Shown here piece by piece: positions 18,579-26,920 of a DNA stretch of 64,000 nt. Origin of the DNA: Aggregatilineales bacterium (lineage in GTDB: Bacteria; Chloroflexota; Anaerolineae; Aggregatilineales; Phototrophicaceae); the NCBI GenBank assembly GCA_030834905.1, contig JAUQWZ010000028.1, positions 62,001 to 126,000 of the forward strand, given 5' to 3'. A program made the position numbers and the translations under genes. Position 1 is the stretch's first letter; each line of letters starts with the position of its first letter. The notes below the pieces were generated by a model, which searched no databases, was not told where the DNA came from, and saw only the letters and a program-made list of their open reading frames with translations.

Positions 18579-19034
18579 TCACCCCGCGCCGCAGACCTTC
18601 CAGGTGCCATTTTCGTTGACGACGTAGATCGACGTTTCTGGATATTCGACGATTTCCTCGTTTTCGCCCCTGCGGTAGACGACGTCGCCGCTGATTGTCA
18701 CCGTCAGGCTGTCCGCCGTCTGATCGCTGGCGCTGTAGGTCATCCGCGAGAGATCGACCTCAGCAGCAACGGCAGCTATCCCGGCGAGCGCCGCTGACTG
18801 CCTGAACACGGCGGCAACTTCCGGAGACGCCGCGCATACAAACGAGGCGGCGTCGCCGCCACCGTACAGGGCTTCGTAAAAATCCGCGATCATCGCAAGG
18901 GGATCGCCGCTGGCGGGACGGCTGCTGCCAACCGGAGTGCTGGTTGGAGCCGTCTGACTGCCCCCGCAGGCGGCAGCGGTCAGGCTAACACTGATGACGA
19001 TGATCAAGAGCCGAAGACGTAGAATGGTGTTCAC
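18579..19034 (-). CDS. Small lipoprotein of unknown function
   Basis: The protein has about 151 residues. It has a hydrophobic signal segment (RLRLLIIVISVSLT) and a lipobox ending in AAAC-GGS, then a Thr/Ser/Pro-rich linker, then a compact domain beginning D-P-L-A-M-I-A-D-F-Y-E-A-L and ending in a strand with T-S-I-Y-V-V-N-E-N-G-T-W-K-V-C. That ending is typical of NTF2-like/SnoaL-type lipoprotein domains, so a DUF4878-like fold is plausible. Two cysteines (about 95 and 149) could pair. The GTG at 19034 is the likeliest start because the signal peptide begins there; a GTG at 19094 adds a hydrophilic stretch. Function not recognised. Confidence 0.6.
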   Translation of the reverse strand: MNTILRLRLLIIVISVSLTAAACGGSQTAPTSTPVGSSRPASGDPLAMIADFYEALYGGGDAASFVCAASPEVAAVFRQSAALAGIAAVAAEVDLSRMTYSASDQTADSLTVTISGDVVYRRGENEEIVEYPETSIYVVNENGTWKVCGAG

Positions 19035-19173
19035 TACTGTCCATCTTCTGGGTAAGCTGATCAACAAACGCACCCACTGTACGCAGTCGGACACTCTGTG
19101 TCAACTGATCGCCATTTCGCGCTGGTCGTTCGGCGCGGTTTTGCGGCTTAAATCAGCCTTGTTGCCTGCCAAT

Positions 19174-19210
19174 AAAAAGTCCCCCTCGCCAGCGTGTGGC
19201 TGAGGGGGAC
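19174..19210 (-). terminator. Rho-independent terminator of the 72-residue gene
   Basis: On the minus strand GTCCCCCTC (19210-19202) pairs with GAGGGGGAC (19187-19179) around a 14-base loop and is followed by five T residues. Confidence 0.75.
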
Positions 19211-19247
19211 ATGGACAGCGAAAAGCGCCGCCCGTGAATGCCAGAGA

Positions 19248-19466
19248 TTACAGGCAGTTTTCGGTTGTCATCGGCGTGGCAGCAGGACGCGGCGCTTCAA
19301 AGGTGGGACGTGTCGCCTGCATAAGCCGCTGCCCAACGGTCACCATTGCGCTGCCTGCGTGCCACAGCAGTTCGCGGTAAGATGTGCCGCTGCGCTCTCT
19401 GGCGGCTGTCTCCAGGTAATCCTGCTGGCGAATACGCGCGAGGTGCTGCACCATAATTGGGTCCAT
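19248..19466 (-). CDS. 72-residue hypothetical protein
   Basis: A short protein starting MDPIMVQHLARIRQQDYLETAAR. Its first half is predicted helical and charged; the second half is Pro/Thr-rich (RPTFEAPRPAATP) and ends in a Cys (NCL). No signal peptide or membrane helix is seen and I do not recognise the family. It is likely real because AAAGGA lies eight bases before the ATG and a strong Rho-independent terminator follows the stop by about 40 bases, giving a self-contained transcription unit. The MerR gene downstream on the same strand is the nearest regulator on one side. Confidence 0.5.
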   Translation of the reverse strand: MDPIMVQHLARIRQQDYLETAARERSGTSYRELLWHAGSAMVTVGQRLMQATRPTFEAPRPAATPMTTENCL

Positions 19467-19628
19467 AGGACTGATTCCTTTCTACTCCTCACGTTAGACG
19501 CGCTGAAGCCGTCTCATGTTACATGCTATCTTTCGGTGATGGTGTGAAGTGAAACTGACCTGCTGCTAATCAGCACAGGTGGGTCATATGATGCGGATGT
19601 CCAGGTCGATGATTGTCTGCGAGTCGAG

Positions 19629-20009
19629 CTAGCCCGGCGTTGGCTCCAGCATGTCCGAATAGATGCCGATTTTGTAGCGAATCAGCTTGAGATGCTCCTC
19701 CAGCGCTTCAATACGCGCTTCCACTTCTTCGTGGTGGTTCTTCAGCATCTCAACCCGCTGCGGCAGGCTCATGTCGCCTTCCCGCTGGTATTCGGCGTAC
19801 TGCTGCATCTGCTGAATCGACATGCCGGTGGCGCGCAGCTTGTTCAGAAAATCGATCCAGCCGACATCATCCGGCAGATACCGTCTATGCCCATTGTCCG
19901 CCCGGGCAATCGGGTGGATCAATCCGATACGCTCGTAATAACGCAGCGTGTGTTCGCTGAGTCCGGTCGCCCCGGCAACCTGCTGAATGGTGAGTGTGTC
20001 GTCGTTCAT
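19629..20009 (-). CDS. MerR-family transcriptional regulator
   Basis: The 126-residue DNA-binding protein has an N-terminal winged helix-turn-helix (LTIQQVAGATGLSEHTLRYYERIGLI...NGHRRY, residues 6-45), a linker helix (D-V-G-W-I-D-F-L-N-K-L-R-A-T-G-M-S-I) and a C-terminal dimerising coiled coil (about 80-118). It lacks the cysteines of metal- or iron-sulfur-sensing MerR proteins, and matches the small AdhR/NmlR-like group in size. The regulated gene is unknown. A dyad ACCTAATTGAGGT lies 14 bases upstream of its own ATG, inside a TTGACC-containing promoter region, so autoregulation is likely. The neighbour on the far side is the histidine kinase, divergently oriented. Confidence 0.88.
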   Translation of the reverse strand: MNDDTLTIQQVAGATGLSEHTLRYYERIGLIHPIARADNGHRRYLPDDVGWIDFLNKLRATGMSIQQMQQYAEYQREGDMSLPQRVEMLKNHHEEVEARIEALEEHLKLIRYKIGIYSDMLEPTPG

Positions 20010-20022
20010 AGTTCTATTATCA

Positions 20023-20038
20023 ACCTAATTGAGGTCAA
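20023..20038 (-). promoter_or_regulatory. Probable MerR operator and -35 box of the merR-like gene
   Basis: On the minus strand the -35-like TTGACC (20038-20033) runs into a dyad ACCT-caatt-AGGT, the arrangement seen at MerR-family promoters. The ATG is only about 14 bases beyond the dyad, so any leader must be very short. Confidence 0.45.
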
Positions 20039-20108
20039 AAACAGTCCTGATTGCTGCGATGTTGTCCTGGCGCTGAGTTCAAACTGTATAGCTAGCAGTG
20101 TACGACTT

Positions 20109-20120
20109 AGAGCGCGCTCT
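20109..20120. promoter_or_regulatory. 12-bp perfect palindrome in the merR/histidine kinase intergenic region
   Basis: AGAGCGCGCTCT reads the same on both strands. It could be a binding site for a dimeric regulator; nothing else supports that. Confidence 0.25.
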
Positions 20121-20268
20121 ATGTCAAGCATCAATTTCTACGAAGCGAGCGTTGTTTCTGAAGTTTGTAAACCGTTATGCGAATAGTCCATAGGCACTAC
20201 ACTTCATTTGAGGATTACCATGTACCATTAGAGTTGTAAGTGTCATCCTTTTATGCGGAGAGCACAAG

Positions 20269-21780
20269 ATGAGCCGCCCTGAACACTTCCTCTCCTTACG
20301 ATGGCGGGTAATTCTACCCTTCTTTATAGTCGTTCTTATTGTTTCGATGGTCGGCGCGTATATGCTGCCGCGCACCGTGGTCGAAATGGCGACTCCAGCC
20401 GCCCAGCAGTTGGCAAATCTGGTCTTTGCCTCGGTGGCAGCTTTTGCCATCATTGCCCTGTTCATCTGCATGAACTGGTTGGGGTACGGCATCAGCCGCG
20501 TGACCCGTGTCGCCGAGGCGCTGACCGCCGGGAATATGTTTGCCCGTACCGGCATGAAACCGACCCACGAAATCGGCAGATTGGGACATGCGCTCGATCA
20601 GTATGCCGACCACGTACAGGAACGTCACGACGAACTGCGCGCCACGCTGCGCCGTCACCGCCGCGAGATCACCCACCTGACATCGGTGCTGGAAGCGCTG
20701 CCCGAAGGGGTCGTGGTGCAGGATTCCAGCGGCGCGGTGATGTTTATGAACGACTGCGCCAAGGAACTCCTGAAATCGCAGCGCGGCACCCAGACCGGCG
20801 ACCTGAACAGCCTGACCGATGTTGTTGCCGACGTGCTCGGCGACGCGATTGCCCCCGGCATCTATGCCCTGGGCGACCCGCGCCGGGTGGAACTTGACGG
20901 GCGCATGGTCAGCGCCCAGGCGGCGGCGCTGATTTCGCCAGCGCACGAGCGTGTCGGGACGGTGATCGTGCTGCGCGACATTACCGACGAAGTGCGCCGC
21001 GAGCGCGCCCGTGACGCGGTCCTCAGCCGCATGACCTGGGATGTGGAAAAGCCGATGCTGGACAAGGCGCAGGCGCTGGTCAACCCGTCCCTGACGCCCG
21101 ACGCCATCAGCCGGTTCGCCCGCGAGATGTCGCGCAACGCCATCGCCCTGCAAAAGCTGGTGGTCGAGCTGCGCGATCTGAGCACCGATCTCAGCACGCG
21201 CCCGGTCGCTCGCACCCAGCGCCAACTGCCGCTGGAAACGCTGATATGGACAGTCGCCAACGAGTGGCGGCAGGTGGCGCAGGCGGAAAACCTGCGGCTC
21301 GATGTCCAGATCGAAAAGCAGGGGCTGCATGTGCTGGGCGACGAACGCCGCCTGCGCTGGGCGATAGGTAACCTGGTCGATAACGCCATCAAATACACGC
21401 CGTCCGGCGGCGCGCTGTCGCTGGAGATCAAGGGCGAAGAAGAGGGCATGGCGCGGCTGCGCATTCGTGATAACGGCGTCGGCATTCTGCCCGCCGATCT
21501 GTCCAACTTGTTCACCCGCTTCTTTCGCGGCACGCCCACGGCACCCGATGGCAAGGTCATTCACGTACCCGGCACGGGTCAGGGGCTGTCAGTCGCCCGC
21601 CAGATCATCGAGGCACACGGCGGACGCATCCACGTCAAGAGCACGCCCAGCGTCGGCACAGCCGTTTACTTCACGCTGCCGCTGACCTCGCCCGTCAGCA
21701 TCGAACTGCCGTATCTGACGACCGACATGGAAGGTGAAACGGTGCGGCTGGATACGACGGTCGGACACGCGGCGAAATAG
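20269..21780 (+). CDS. Sensor histidine kinase-like protein lacking the phosphoacceptor His
   Basis: The 503-residue membrane protein has two helices (about 13-33 and 48-70) with a very short outside loop, a HAMP domain (about 71-120), a PAS-like domain (about 135-240), a HisKA-like two-helix region (about 245-305) and a HATPase_c domain (about 320-480). The ATPase domain is complete: N box with N368 and N372 (NLVDNAIKYTPSGG), G1 DNGVGI (401-406), G2 GTGQGLS (435-441). In the H box the expected S-H-E-L-R-T-P is S-R-M-T-W257-D-V-E-K-P, so the phosphoacceptor His is replaced by Trp (TGG at 21037-21039). Strong GGAGAG before ATG 20269. No response regulator is adjacent. It may act as an allosteric ATP-binding partner of another kinase. 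Confidence 0.88.
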   Translation: MSRPEHFLSLRWRVILPFFIVVLIVSMVGAYMLPRTVVEMATPAAQQLANLVFASVAAFAIIALFICMNWLGYGISRVTRVAEALTAGNMFARTGMKPTHEIGRLGHALDQYADHVQERHDELRATLRRHRREITHLTSVLEALPEGVVVQDSSGAVMFMNDCAKELLKSQRGTQTGDLNSLTDVVADVLGDAIAPGIYALGDPRRVELDGRMVSAQAAALISPAHERVGTVIVLRDITDEVRRERARDAVLSRMTWDVEKPMLDKAQALVNPSLTPDAISRFAREMSRNAIALQKLVVELRDLSTDLSTRPVARTQRQLPLETLIWTVANEWRQVAQAENLRLDVQIEKQGLHVLGDERRLRWAIGNLVDNAIKYTPSGGALSLEIKGEEEGMARLRIRDNGVGILPADLSNLFTRFFRGTPTAPDGKVIHVPGTGQGLSVARQIIEAHGGRIHVKSTPSVGTAVYFTLPLTSPVSIELPYLTTDMEGETVRLDTTVGHAAK

Positions 21781-21796
21781 CCGACTGAATCAATAA

Positions 21797-21822
21797 GGGC
21801 GACTCACCGAGCCGCCCCCTAC
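21797..21822. repeat. Intergenic palindrome of the GTAGGGG family
   Basis: Arms GGGCGACTC (21797-21805) and GAGCCGCCC (21809-21817) pair with one G-T-type mismatch, followed by CCTAC. It lies between the convergent kinase and cytochrome genes and may terminate both. Confidence 0.5.
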
Positions 21823-21865
21823 TTTTCTTACTGTCCTTACTTCTCTTACTTTTTCTACTGCTCTC

Positions 21866-22549
21866 TTAGTCGTGCAGCGTCATCAGATAGGCGACCAGAT
21901 CGTTGATCTCCTGCTCGGTCAGCACCTCGCCAAAGCCTTGAGGCATTTGCAGGGGCCACTGCGCGCCCTGCGGATGCGGCGCGATGACATCCTGCGGGTT
22001 AATGATGGAGTTGTGAATATACTCTTCCGGCGTCAGGTTAGGGTCAGACTGATGTCCAACGCCATGCACGCTGACGTTGTACAAGCCGGGACCGATCATG
22101 ACCATTTCAGAGGCGTCTACGCTGTGGCACGCCGAACATGCCCACGATACGCCGTCGGGCAGGGCATGGGCAGTGTTGAAGACCGTCTGTCCATTGGCTG
22201 CGTCACCCGCCGCGCCCGCTGATACAGCGGCTTCTTCGGTGGGGGCTTCAGTCGGCGGCACTGCGGTTGCTTCGGCTGTGGGCGCTTCGGTGGGCGGCAG
22301 GGTATCAGTCGGCGCGCCAGTCGCGGTAGCGGCGGGTGTTGACGTCGCGGTGGGCGGCACCACCGTATTGGTTGGCGTATGGGTCGGCGCGATTGCCGTC
22401 AGGTGGTCACTGGTCACCGCCAGCGCGGCTCGTGTTCCCTGGGCTTCATCTGCCCATTCCGGGGTTGCGACTGAGCCGCAGGCTGCCGCGCCAAACAGGG
22501 CTGCCAGCGCTGTGGCAGCAATAATCAGACGAATCGACTTCGTGTGCAT
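21866..22549 (-). CDS. Membrane-anchored c-type cytochrome lipoprotein
   Basis: The 227-residue lipoprotein has a signal with lipobox GAAAC-GS, then a long Thr/Pro/Ala-rich linker (about residues 55-110) that should hold the heme domain away from the membrane, then a monoheme cytochrome c domain. Heme attachment is CSACH (about 138-142), and the distal ligand is probably the Met of LQMPQGF near 203, followed by the usual LTEQEINDLVAYLMTL C-terminal helix. It likely shuttles electrons on the outer face of the membrane; partner oxidase genes are not nearby, though a SCO1 copper chaperone lies 24 kb away. An extended -10 promoter TTGCTA-16-TATACT lies 40 bases upstream. Confidence 0.9.
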   Translation of the reverse strand: MHTKSIRLIIAATALAALFGAAACGSVATPEWADEAQGTRAALAVTSDHLTAIAPTHTPTNTVVPPTATSTPAATATGAPTDTLPPTEAPTAEATAVPPTEAPTEEAAVSAGAAGDAANGQTVFNTAHALPDGVSWACSACHSVDASEMVMIGPGLYNVSVHGVGHQSDPNLTPEEYIHNSIINPQDVIAPHPQGAQWPLQMPQGFGEVLTEQEINDLVAYLMTLHD

Positions 22550-22590
22550 AAGCTCTCTCTCAGGCTGGAGTTATTGTGAAAAGCGCTACA

Positions 22591-22618
22591 AGTATAGCAC
22601 CCGTTACAAGAGTAGCAA
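22591..22618 (-). promoter_or_regulatory. Promoter of the cytochrome c gene
   Basis: On the minus strand, -35 TTGCTA (22618-22613), a 16-bp spacer and -10 TATACT (22596-22591) preceded by TGC. The predicted start is near 22585. Confidence 0.6.
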
Positions 22619-22625
22619 TATTTAA

Positions 22626-23639
22626 TTAGCGAGCAGAGAGCAGACGCAGATCCGCTTCGACCATCAGTTCGACCAGCGCCTTAAATGAGGTGCGCGGCTG
22701 CCAACCAAGCTCTGCCTTCGCCCGGCTGTAATCCCCGCGCGAGGCGGCGATCTCGGTTGGACGCATGAAGCGCTCGTCGCTGACGACGTGGTCTTCCCAG
22801 TTCAGCCCGACGCAGTCAAAGGCAGCGCGGCACAAATCGCGCACCGTATAGATGGTATTGGTGGCGATGACGTAATCCTGCGGCTTGTCGTGCTGGAGCA
22901 TCAGCCACATGGCTTCGACGTATTCTCTGGCATAGCCCCAATCGCGCACCGCGTCCAGATTGCCAATCTTCACCCTGCCCTGCTGCACCAGGGCTTCACC
23001 AATCTCGTTCAGCGGCGGGTGCTCCACGCCCAGCTTGATGCAGGCTGCCGCCATCGTCACTTTTCGGGTGACAAAATGCAGCGAACGGCGCTCGCTCTCG
23101 TGGTTGAACAGGATGCCGCCGCAGGCGAACATGCCATAAGAATCGCGGTAGTTCATCATCATCTGGTGGGCGTACTGCTTGGCGATGCCGTAAGGATTGT
23201 TGGCGAAAAACGGCGTGTTCTCATCGCACACTTCCTGTTCCACGCCGCCGAAAATTTCGCGGCTGGTCGCCTGATAAAAGCGCGCGTCCGGCTTGTGCCG
23301 TCGCGCCGCTTCCAGCATCCGCAGCGTGCCGAGCGCCGTCACTTCGGCGGTCACAATCGGCTGGTTCCAGCTATCCGCCGGGACCGACTGGGCGGCGATG
23401 TTGTAGACCTCGTCCGGCTGGTATCTGGCGATCAGGTTGTTCAGGCAGTCGGAGTCGATCAGATCGCCGTATTCCAGCGTCACCCTGCCGATCAGATGGC
23501 GAATGTTCGGGTAATCGTAGTTGGTTGAACGACGCGCCAGCCCGACGACGTGATAGCCCTTATCCAGCAGCAGGTCAGCGAGAAACGAGCCGTCCTGCCC
23601 GGTGATACCGGTGATGAAGGCAGTTTTCTGCTGTGTCAT
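22626..23639 (-). CDS. gmd: GDP-mannose 4,6-dehydratase
   Basis: This cytoplasmic short-chain dehydrogenase converts GDP-mannose to GDP-4-keto-6-deoxymannose, the entry to GDP-fucose, GDP-rhamnose and related sugars for glycans. The 337 residues have the NAD(P) loop TGITGQDGSFLADLL (about 10-24), AAQSVPADSW, catalytic region QATSREIFGG, YGIAK with catalytic Tyr and Lys, and the GMD-specific E-S-x-R-R-S-x-x-F-V-T-R-K-V loop. Start: ATG 23639 with GGGAG six bases upstream. The usual partner (gmer/fcl or rmd) is not in the window. A TATAAT -10 box lies at 23669-23674 on the minus strand. Confidence 0.92.
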   Translation of the reverse strand: MTQQKTAFITGITGQDGSFLADLLLDKGYHVVGLARRSTNYDYPNIRHLIGRVTLEYGDLIDSDCLNNLIARYQPDEVYNIAAQSVPADSWNQPIVTAEVTALGTLRMLEAARRHKPDARFYQATSREIFGGVEQEVCDENTPFFANNPYGIAKQYAHQMMMNYRDSYGMFACGGILFNHESERRSLHFVTRKVTMAAACIKLGVEHPPLNEIGEALVQQGRVKIGNLDAVRDWGYAREYVEAMWLMLQHDKPQDYVIATNTIYTVRDLCRAAFDCVGLNWEDHVVSDERFMRPTEIAASRGDYSRAKAELGWQPRTSFKALVELMVEADLRLLSAR

Positions 23640-23668
23640 ACGCTCTCCCTTTCGCAGCAATCCGGGGG

Positions 23669-23674
23669 ATTATA
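23669..23674 (-). promoter_or_regulatory. -10 box of gmd
   Basis: The minus strand reads TATAAT 30 bases before the ATG. The -35 region is not recognisable. Confidence 0.4.
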
Positions 23675-23732
23675 GCGAAGGCGCGAAAGTTGGTCGCGAA
23701 GGTTGGTAATGAGATGTGAGAGAATAGCGAAA

Positions 23733-23755
23733 GGCGAGGCACCGCCTCGCCCCTA
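23733..23755. repeat. Intergenic palindrome of the GTAGGGG family
   Basis: Perfect 8-bp arms GGCGAGGC (23733-23740) and GCCTCGCC (23744-23751) with an ACC loop, followed by CCTAC. Confidence 0.6.
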
Positions 23756-23815
23756 CATCTCTCCTCTGTGTTCCTGGTGTCTTATGGACAAATTGATTAG
23801 AAACCGCCGCGTATT

Positions 23816-23885
23816 GTAGGGACACGATAATATCGTGTCCGTTCCCTTCAATCAGGCAGCGGACACGACAATGTCGTGTCCCTAC
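23816..23885. repeat. Compound palindrome with two GGACACGA hairpins
   Basis: Two 9-bp hairpins lie 20 bases apart: GGACACGAT/ATCGTGTCC (23820-23840) and GGACACGAC/GTCGTGTCC (23861-23881), both with 3-base loops. The whole is itself inverted, bounded by GTAGG at the left and CCTAC at the right. A single copy of the same hairpin is found at 32341-32365. It lies between polA (stop at 23907) and gmd. Confidence 0.75.
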
Positions 23886-23906
23886 GAGCCTCTTTGTGGT
23901 TCAAAT

Positions 23907-26729
23907 TTACAGCGCTACCGGTTCCAGATCGCGCCAGTTGGTGCCGTACTGGGCGTTGGTGCGCAGCGGCGCGGCAAGCTCGCAGGCGCCTTCCATTGTT
24001 TCCACCACCAGCGCGGCGGCTGCCGTCAGCCGGTCTTCGGGAACTTCCAGCACCAGTTCGTCATGCACCTGTAAGATCATGCGCGCGCGCGGTTCGCGGC
24101 GCTCAAGCTCGCTGTGCAGCGTGATCATCGCCTGCTTGATGATGTCCGCTGCCGTCCCCTGAATCGGCATGTTGATGGCTTCGCGCTCCGCCGACGTCTG
24201 GATATTGCGGTTGCCATGCTTCAAGCCGGGGAAGGTGCGCCGCCTGCCAAACAGCGTCGTCAGATAACCGTTGGTGTACGCCAGATGCTTGGCTTTATCG
24301 AGATACGCGCGCACGCCCGGCAGTCGCTCAAAATAGGTTTTGATGAAGGCTTCCGCCTGCGGCAGCGTCAGATCGCTTTCTCGCGCCAGGCGAAACGCGC
24401 CCATGCCGTACAGGATGCCAAAGTTCACTCGCTTGGCGAAGCTGCGCTGCGATTTCGTGACCTGTTCAATCGGCACGTTGTTGACCAGCGCCGCCGTCGC
24501 CGCGTGAATGTCCTGCCCCTGGGCGAAGGCTTCCAGCAGGGTTGGCTCGCGGGTGACGTGCGCCATGATCCGCAGTTCCACCTGGCTGTAATCGACCGCC
24601 AGCAGACAGACGCCATCCGGCACGATGAACGCCCGCCGCACTTCGCGCCCAACTTCGGTTCGGATGGGGATATTCTGCAAATTGGGATTATTGCTGCTCA
24701 AGCGCCCGGTGCTGGCACCGGACTGGTTGAAGTGGGTATGCACCCGCCCGGTGCGCGGGTTGATCAGGGCGGGAAGCGCGTCCACATAGGTTCCCTTGAG
24801 CTTGCTCAGTTCGCGGTATTCCAGAATTTTGTCCACCACCGGATGATCGCCGCGCATATTATCGAGTACGTCGGCAGCGGTGGAGACGCCGTGAGCCGTC
24901 TTGCGGATGCCCTGCGATTTCAGCCCCAGCTTGCCAAACAGCACGTCGTTCAACTGCTTCGGGCTGTTGATGTTGAATGTCCCGTAGCCGCTGAGATCAA
25001 AGATTTCCTGTTCGAGACTGACCAGCATGTCATTCAGGCTGCCACTCATCTGATAGAGGTATTCGGTATCGAGCAGCACGCCCGATTCCTGCATGGACGC
25101 CAGCACCGGAATCAACGGGATTTCCAGCTTGTTGAATACGTCAATCGGAGCGGGCGGGTTTGGCGTGCCCCACAGCGGGTCAACGTCAGGGTCATCCTCG
25201 CGCGGCTGGAGCTTCGGTGCCAGCACATCGACTAACTTGAAGGTTGCCACCGCGTCGGCGGCGGCATACGGAGCCGCCCGATCAATGGGCACCTCGCTCA
25301 TGGGAATCTGCTTCTTGCCGGTTCCGATCAGGTCGGTGATCTCAGTCATCGAAATATGAAGCTCTTTTTGCGCCAGCCGTTTCAAGCCAAGCTCCTGACT
25401 CAAAGGGTCGCGCACCCACTCGGCGATCATGGTGTCGAAGGTGATCGGCGACACGTCGATGCCATAGCGCTGGAGCATGATCAGGTCGTAGTTGGCGTTG
25501 TGGGCATACTTGGGGATGTTCGGGTTGGTCAGCGCCGGGCGCAGCGCGTCGAGCACCGTCTCCATCGGAAGCTGCCGCCCTTCAAAATGCCCGACCGGGA
25601 TGTAGTAGCCCTTCTCGCCATCGACGGCGAACGAAATGCCCACCAGGTCATCGAACATCTGGTTCTTGCCGGTCGTCTCGGTATCAAAGGCGATCCCGGT
25701 CGCGCTGTTCAACACCGCCACCAGGTCATTCAGCCCCGCTTCGTCATCGACGATGACCGTCGGAAACAGCGCAGTTTCGGGCGCGCCCGGCACTTGCAGC
25801 GGCACATCCACGTCGTGCATCTGGAACAGCGGAAGCTGCTGGGTGGCGCGCACTGCCAGCCGCCCCAACTGGTTGAACATGCTGGTGAATTCCATCTCGC
25901 GGAACAGCACTTCTACCTTGCTCCGGTCAAAGTCGTGGGCGACGCACTGCGTCAGGTCGAACTCGAACGGCACATCGCGCAGAATGGTCGCCAGCCGCTG
26001 GCTGAGGAACGCCGACTCGCGCCCGGCTTCCAGTTTGGTGCGGGTCGCGCCTTTGATCAACTCGATGTTTTCGTAGATATTCTCTAGCGTGCCGTACTGC
26101 TGAAGCAGCGTCGTCGCGCCCTTTCGACCGATGCCCGCCACGCCGGGGATGTTGTCGGACGTATCGCCTTCCAGCGCCTTGAGGTCGATTAACTGGCGCG
26201 GCTCAAGGCTGTATTTCTCGCGGAACTTGTTCACGTCGTAGAACTCATCCGGCGTGCCGGCTTGCGGCACATACAGCCGGACATGGATGTTGTCGGTCAG
26301 CAGTTGCAGCAGGTCACGGTCGCCGGTGAAGACCATCACGTCAACGCCCTGCTGCTCGGCTTTGCACGATACCGTCCCCATTAGATCGTCAGCCTCGTAG
26401 CCCGGTTTCATCAGGATTGGCACGTTAAACGCCTCCACAAACTGGATGATGCGCCCGATCTGGGTGTGGAGATCGTCGGGCATCTTCTCGCGCGTGCCTT
26501 TGTACTCGCTATAAAGCTCCTCGCGTCCACTCAGACCATCGTCAAAGGCGACGGCGAGATAATACGGCTGTTCCTTTTCGAGGATGTCCATCAGACTGCG
26601 CACAAAGCCGAAGATGGCGCTCGTTCCTTCGCCGCGCGAGGTCATCAGCGGACGTCCGATCTGAGCGAAATAGTGGCGGTACGCCAGAGCATGACCATCA
26701 AGGATGTAAAACAGGGGACGAGATGACAT
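23907..26729 (-). CDS. polA: DNA polymerase I
   Basis: This repair and Okazaki-processing polymerase of 940 residues has all three domains. The 5' nuclease (1-290) contains DGHALAYR, AFDD and the GDRDLLQL and TSDNIPGVAGIGRKGA motifs. The 3'-5' exonuclease (about 320-500) keeps DTETTG, HNANYDL and YAAADA, so proofreading looks active. The polymerase (about 540-940) has motif A VDYSQVELR, motif B K-R-V-N-F-G-I-L-Y-G and motif C QVHDELV. Phe in the O-helix matches the E. coli type. The ATG at 26729 has AAAGGA nine bases upstream and an extended -10 TGGTATAAT 35 bases upstream. Single-gene unit. Confidence 0.97.
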   Translation of the reverse strand: MSSRPLFYILDGHALAYRHYFAQIGRPLMTSRGEGTSAIFGFVRSLMDILEKEQPYYLAVAFDDGLSGREELYSEYKGTREKMPDDLHTQIGRIIQFVEAFNVPILMKPGYEADDLMGTVSCKAEQQGVDVMVFTGDRDLLQLLTDNIHVRLYVPQAGTPDEFYDVNKFREKYSLEPRQLIDLKALEGDTSDNIPGVAGIGRKGATTLLQQYGTLENIYENIELIKGATRTKLEAGRESAFLSQRLATILRDVPFEFDLTQCVAHDFDRSKVEVLFREMEFTSMFNQLGRLAVRATQQLPLFQMHDVDVPLQVPGAPETALFPTVIVDDEAGLNDLVAVLNSATGIAFDTETTGKNQMFDDLVGISFAVDGEKGYYIPVGHFEGRQLPMETVLDALRPALTNPNIPKYAHNANYDLIMLQRYGIDVSPITFDTMIAEWVRDPLSQELGLKRLAQKELHISMTEITDLIGTGKKQIPMSEVPIDRAAPYAAADAVATFKLVDVLAPKLQPREDDPDVDPLWGTPNPPAPIDVFNKLEIPLIPVLASMQESGVLLDTEYLYQMSGSLNDMLVSLEQEIFDLSGYGTFNINSPKQLNDVLFGKLGLKSQGIRKTAHGVSTAADVLDNMRGDHPVVDKILEYRELSKLKGTYVDALPALINPRTGRVHTHFNQSGASTGRLSSNNPNLQNIPIRTEVGREVRRAFIVPDGVCLLAVDYSQVELRIMAHVTREPTLLEAFAQGQDIHAATAALVNNVPIEQVTKSQRSFAKRVNFGILYGMGAFRLARESDLTLPQAEAFIKTYFERLPGVRAYLDKAKHLAYTNGYLTTLFGRRRTFPGLKHGNRNIQTSAEREAINMPIQGTAADIIKQAMITLHSELERREPRARMILQVHDELVLEVPEDRLTAAAALVVETMEGACELAAPLRTNAQYGTNWRDLEPVAL

Positions 26730-26764
26730 GGGACAGGCATCCTTTATGCGAACGTTTGAGCGAA

Positions 26765-26773
26765 ATTATACCA
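26765..26773 (-). promoter_or_regulatory. Extended -10 promoter of polA
   Basis: The minus strand reads TGGTATAAT, a consensus extended -10 element, about 35 bases before the polA ATG. The -35 is weak. Confidence 0.5.
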
Positions 26774-26920
26774 CGAAGGAGACGGCGGCGAAATTCCATG
26801 CCCGCCCCGGTTCACGAAAAAGGACACGGCGGCGGGTCGTGTCCTTGGGTTCAGCGTGTGACGAGAGAAACGGCTGTTGACTGCGCTAACGTCGTTTTCT
26901 TTCCTTACTCTTACTCGCTG

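Noticed and set aside
23816..23885. CRISPR array
   Set aside because: Only two hairpin units occur, they are inverted rather than direct repeats, and there is no spacer set or cas gene.
24114..25235. 373-residue plus-strand frame inside polA
   Set aside because: polA is complete and conserved on the minus strand; this frame shows no domain and is a high-GC shadow.
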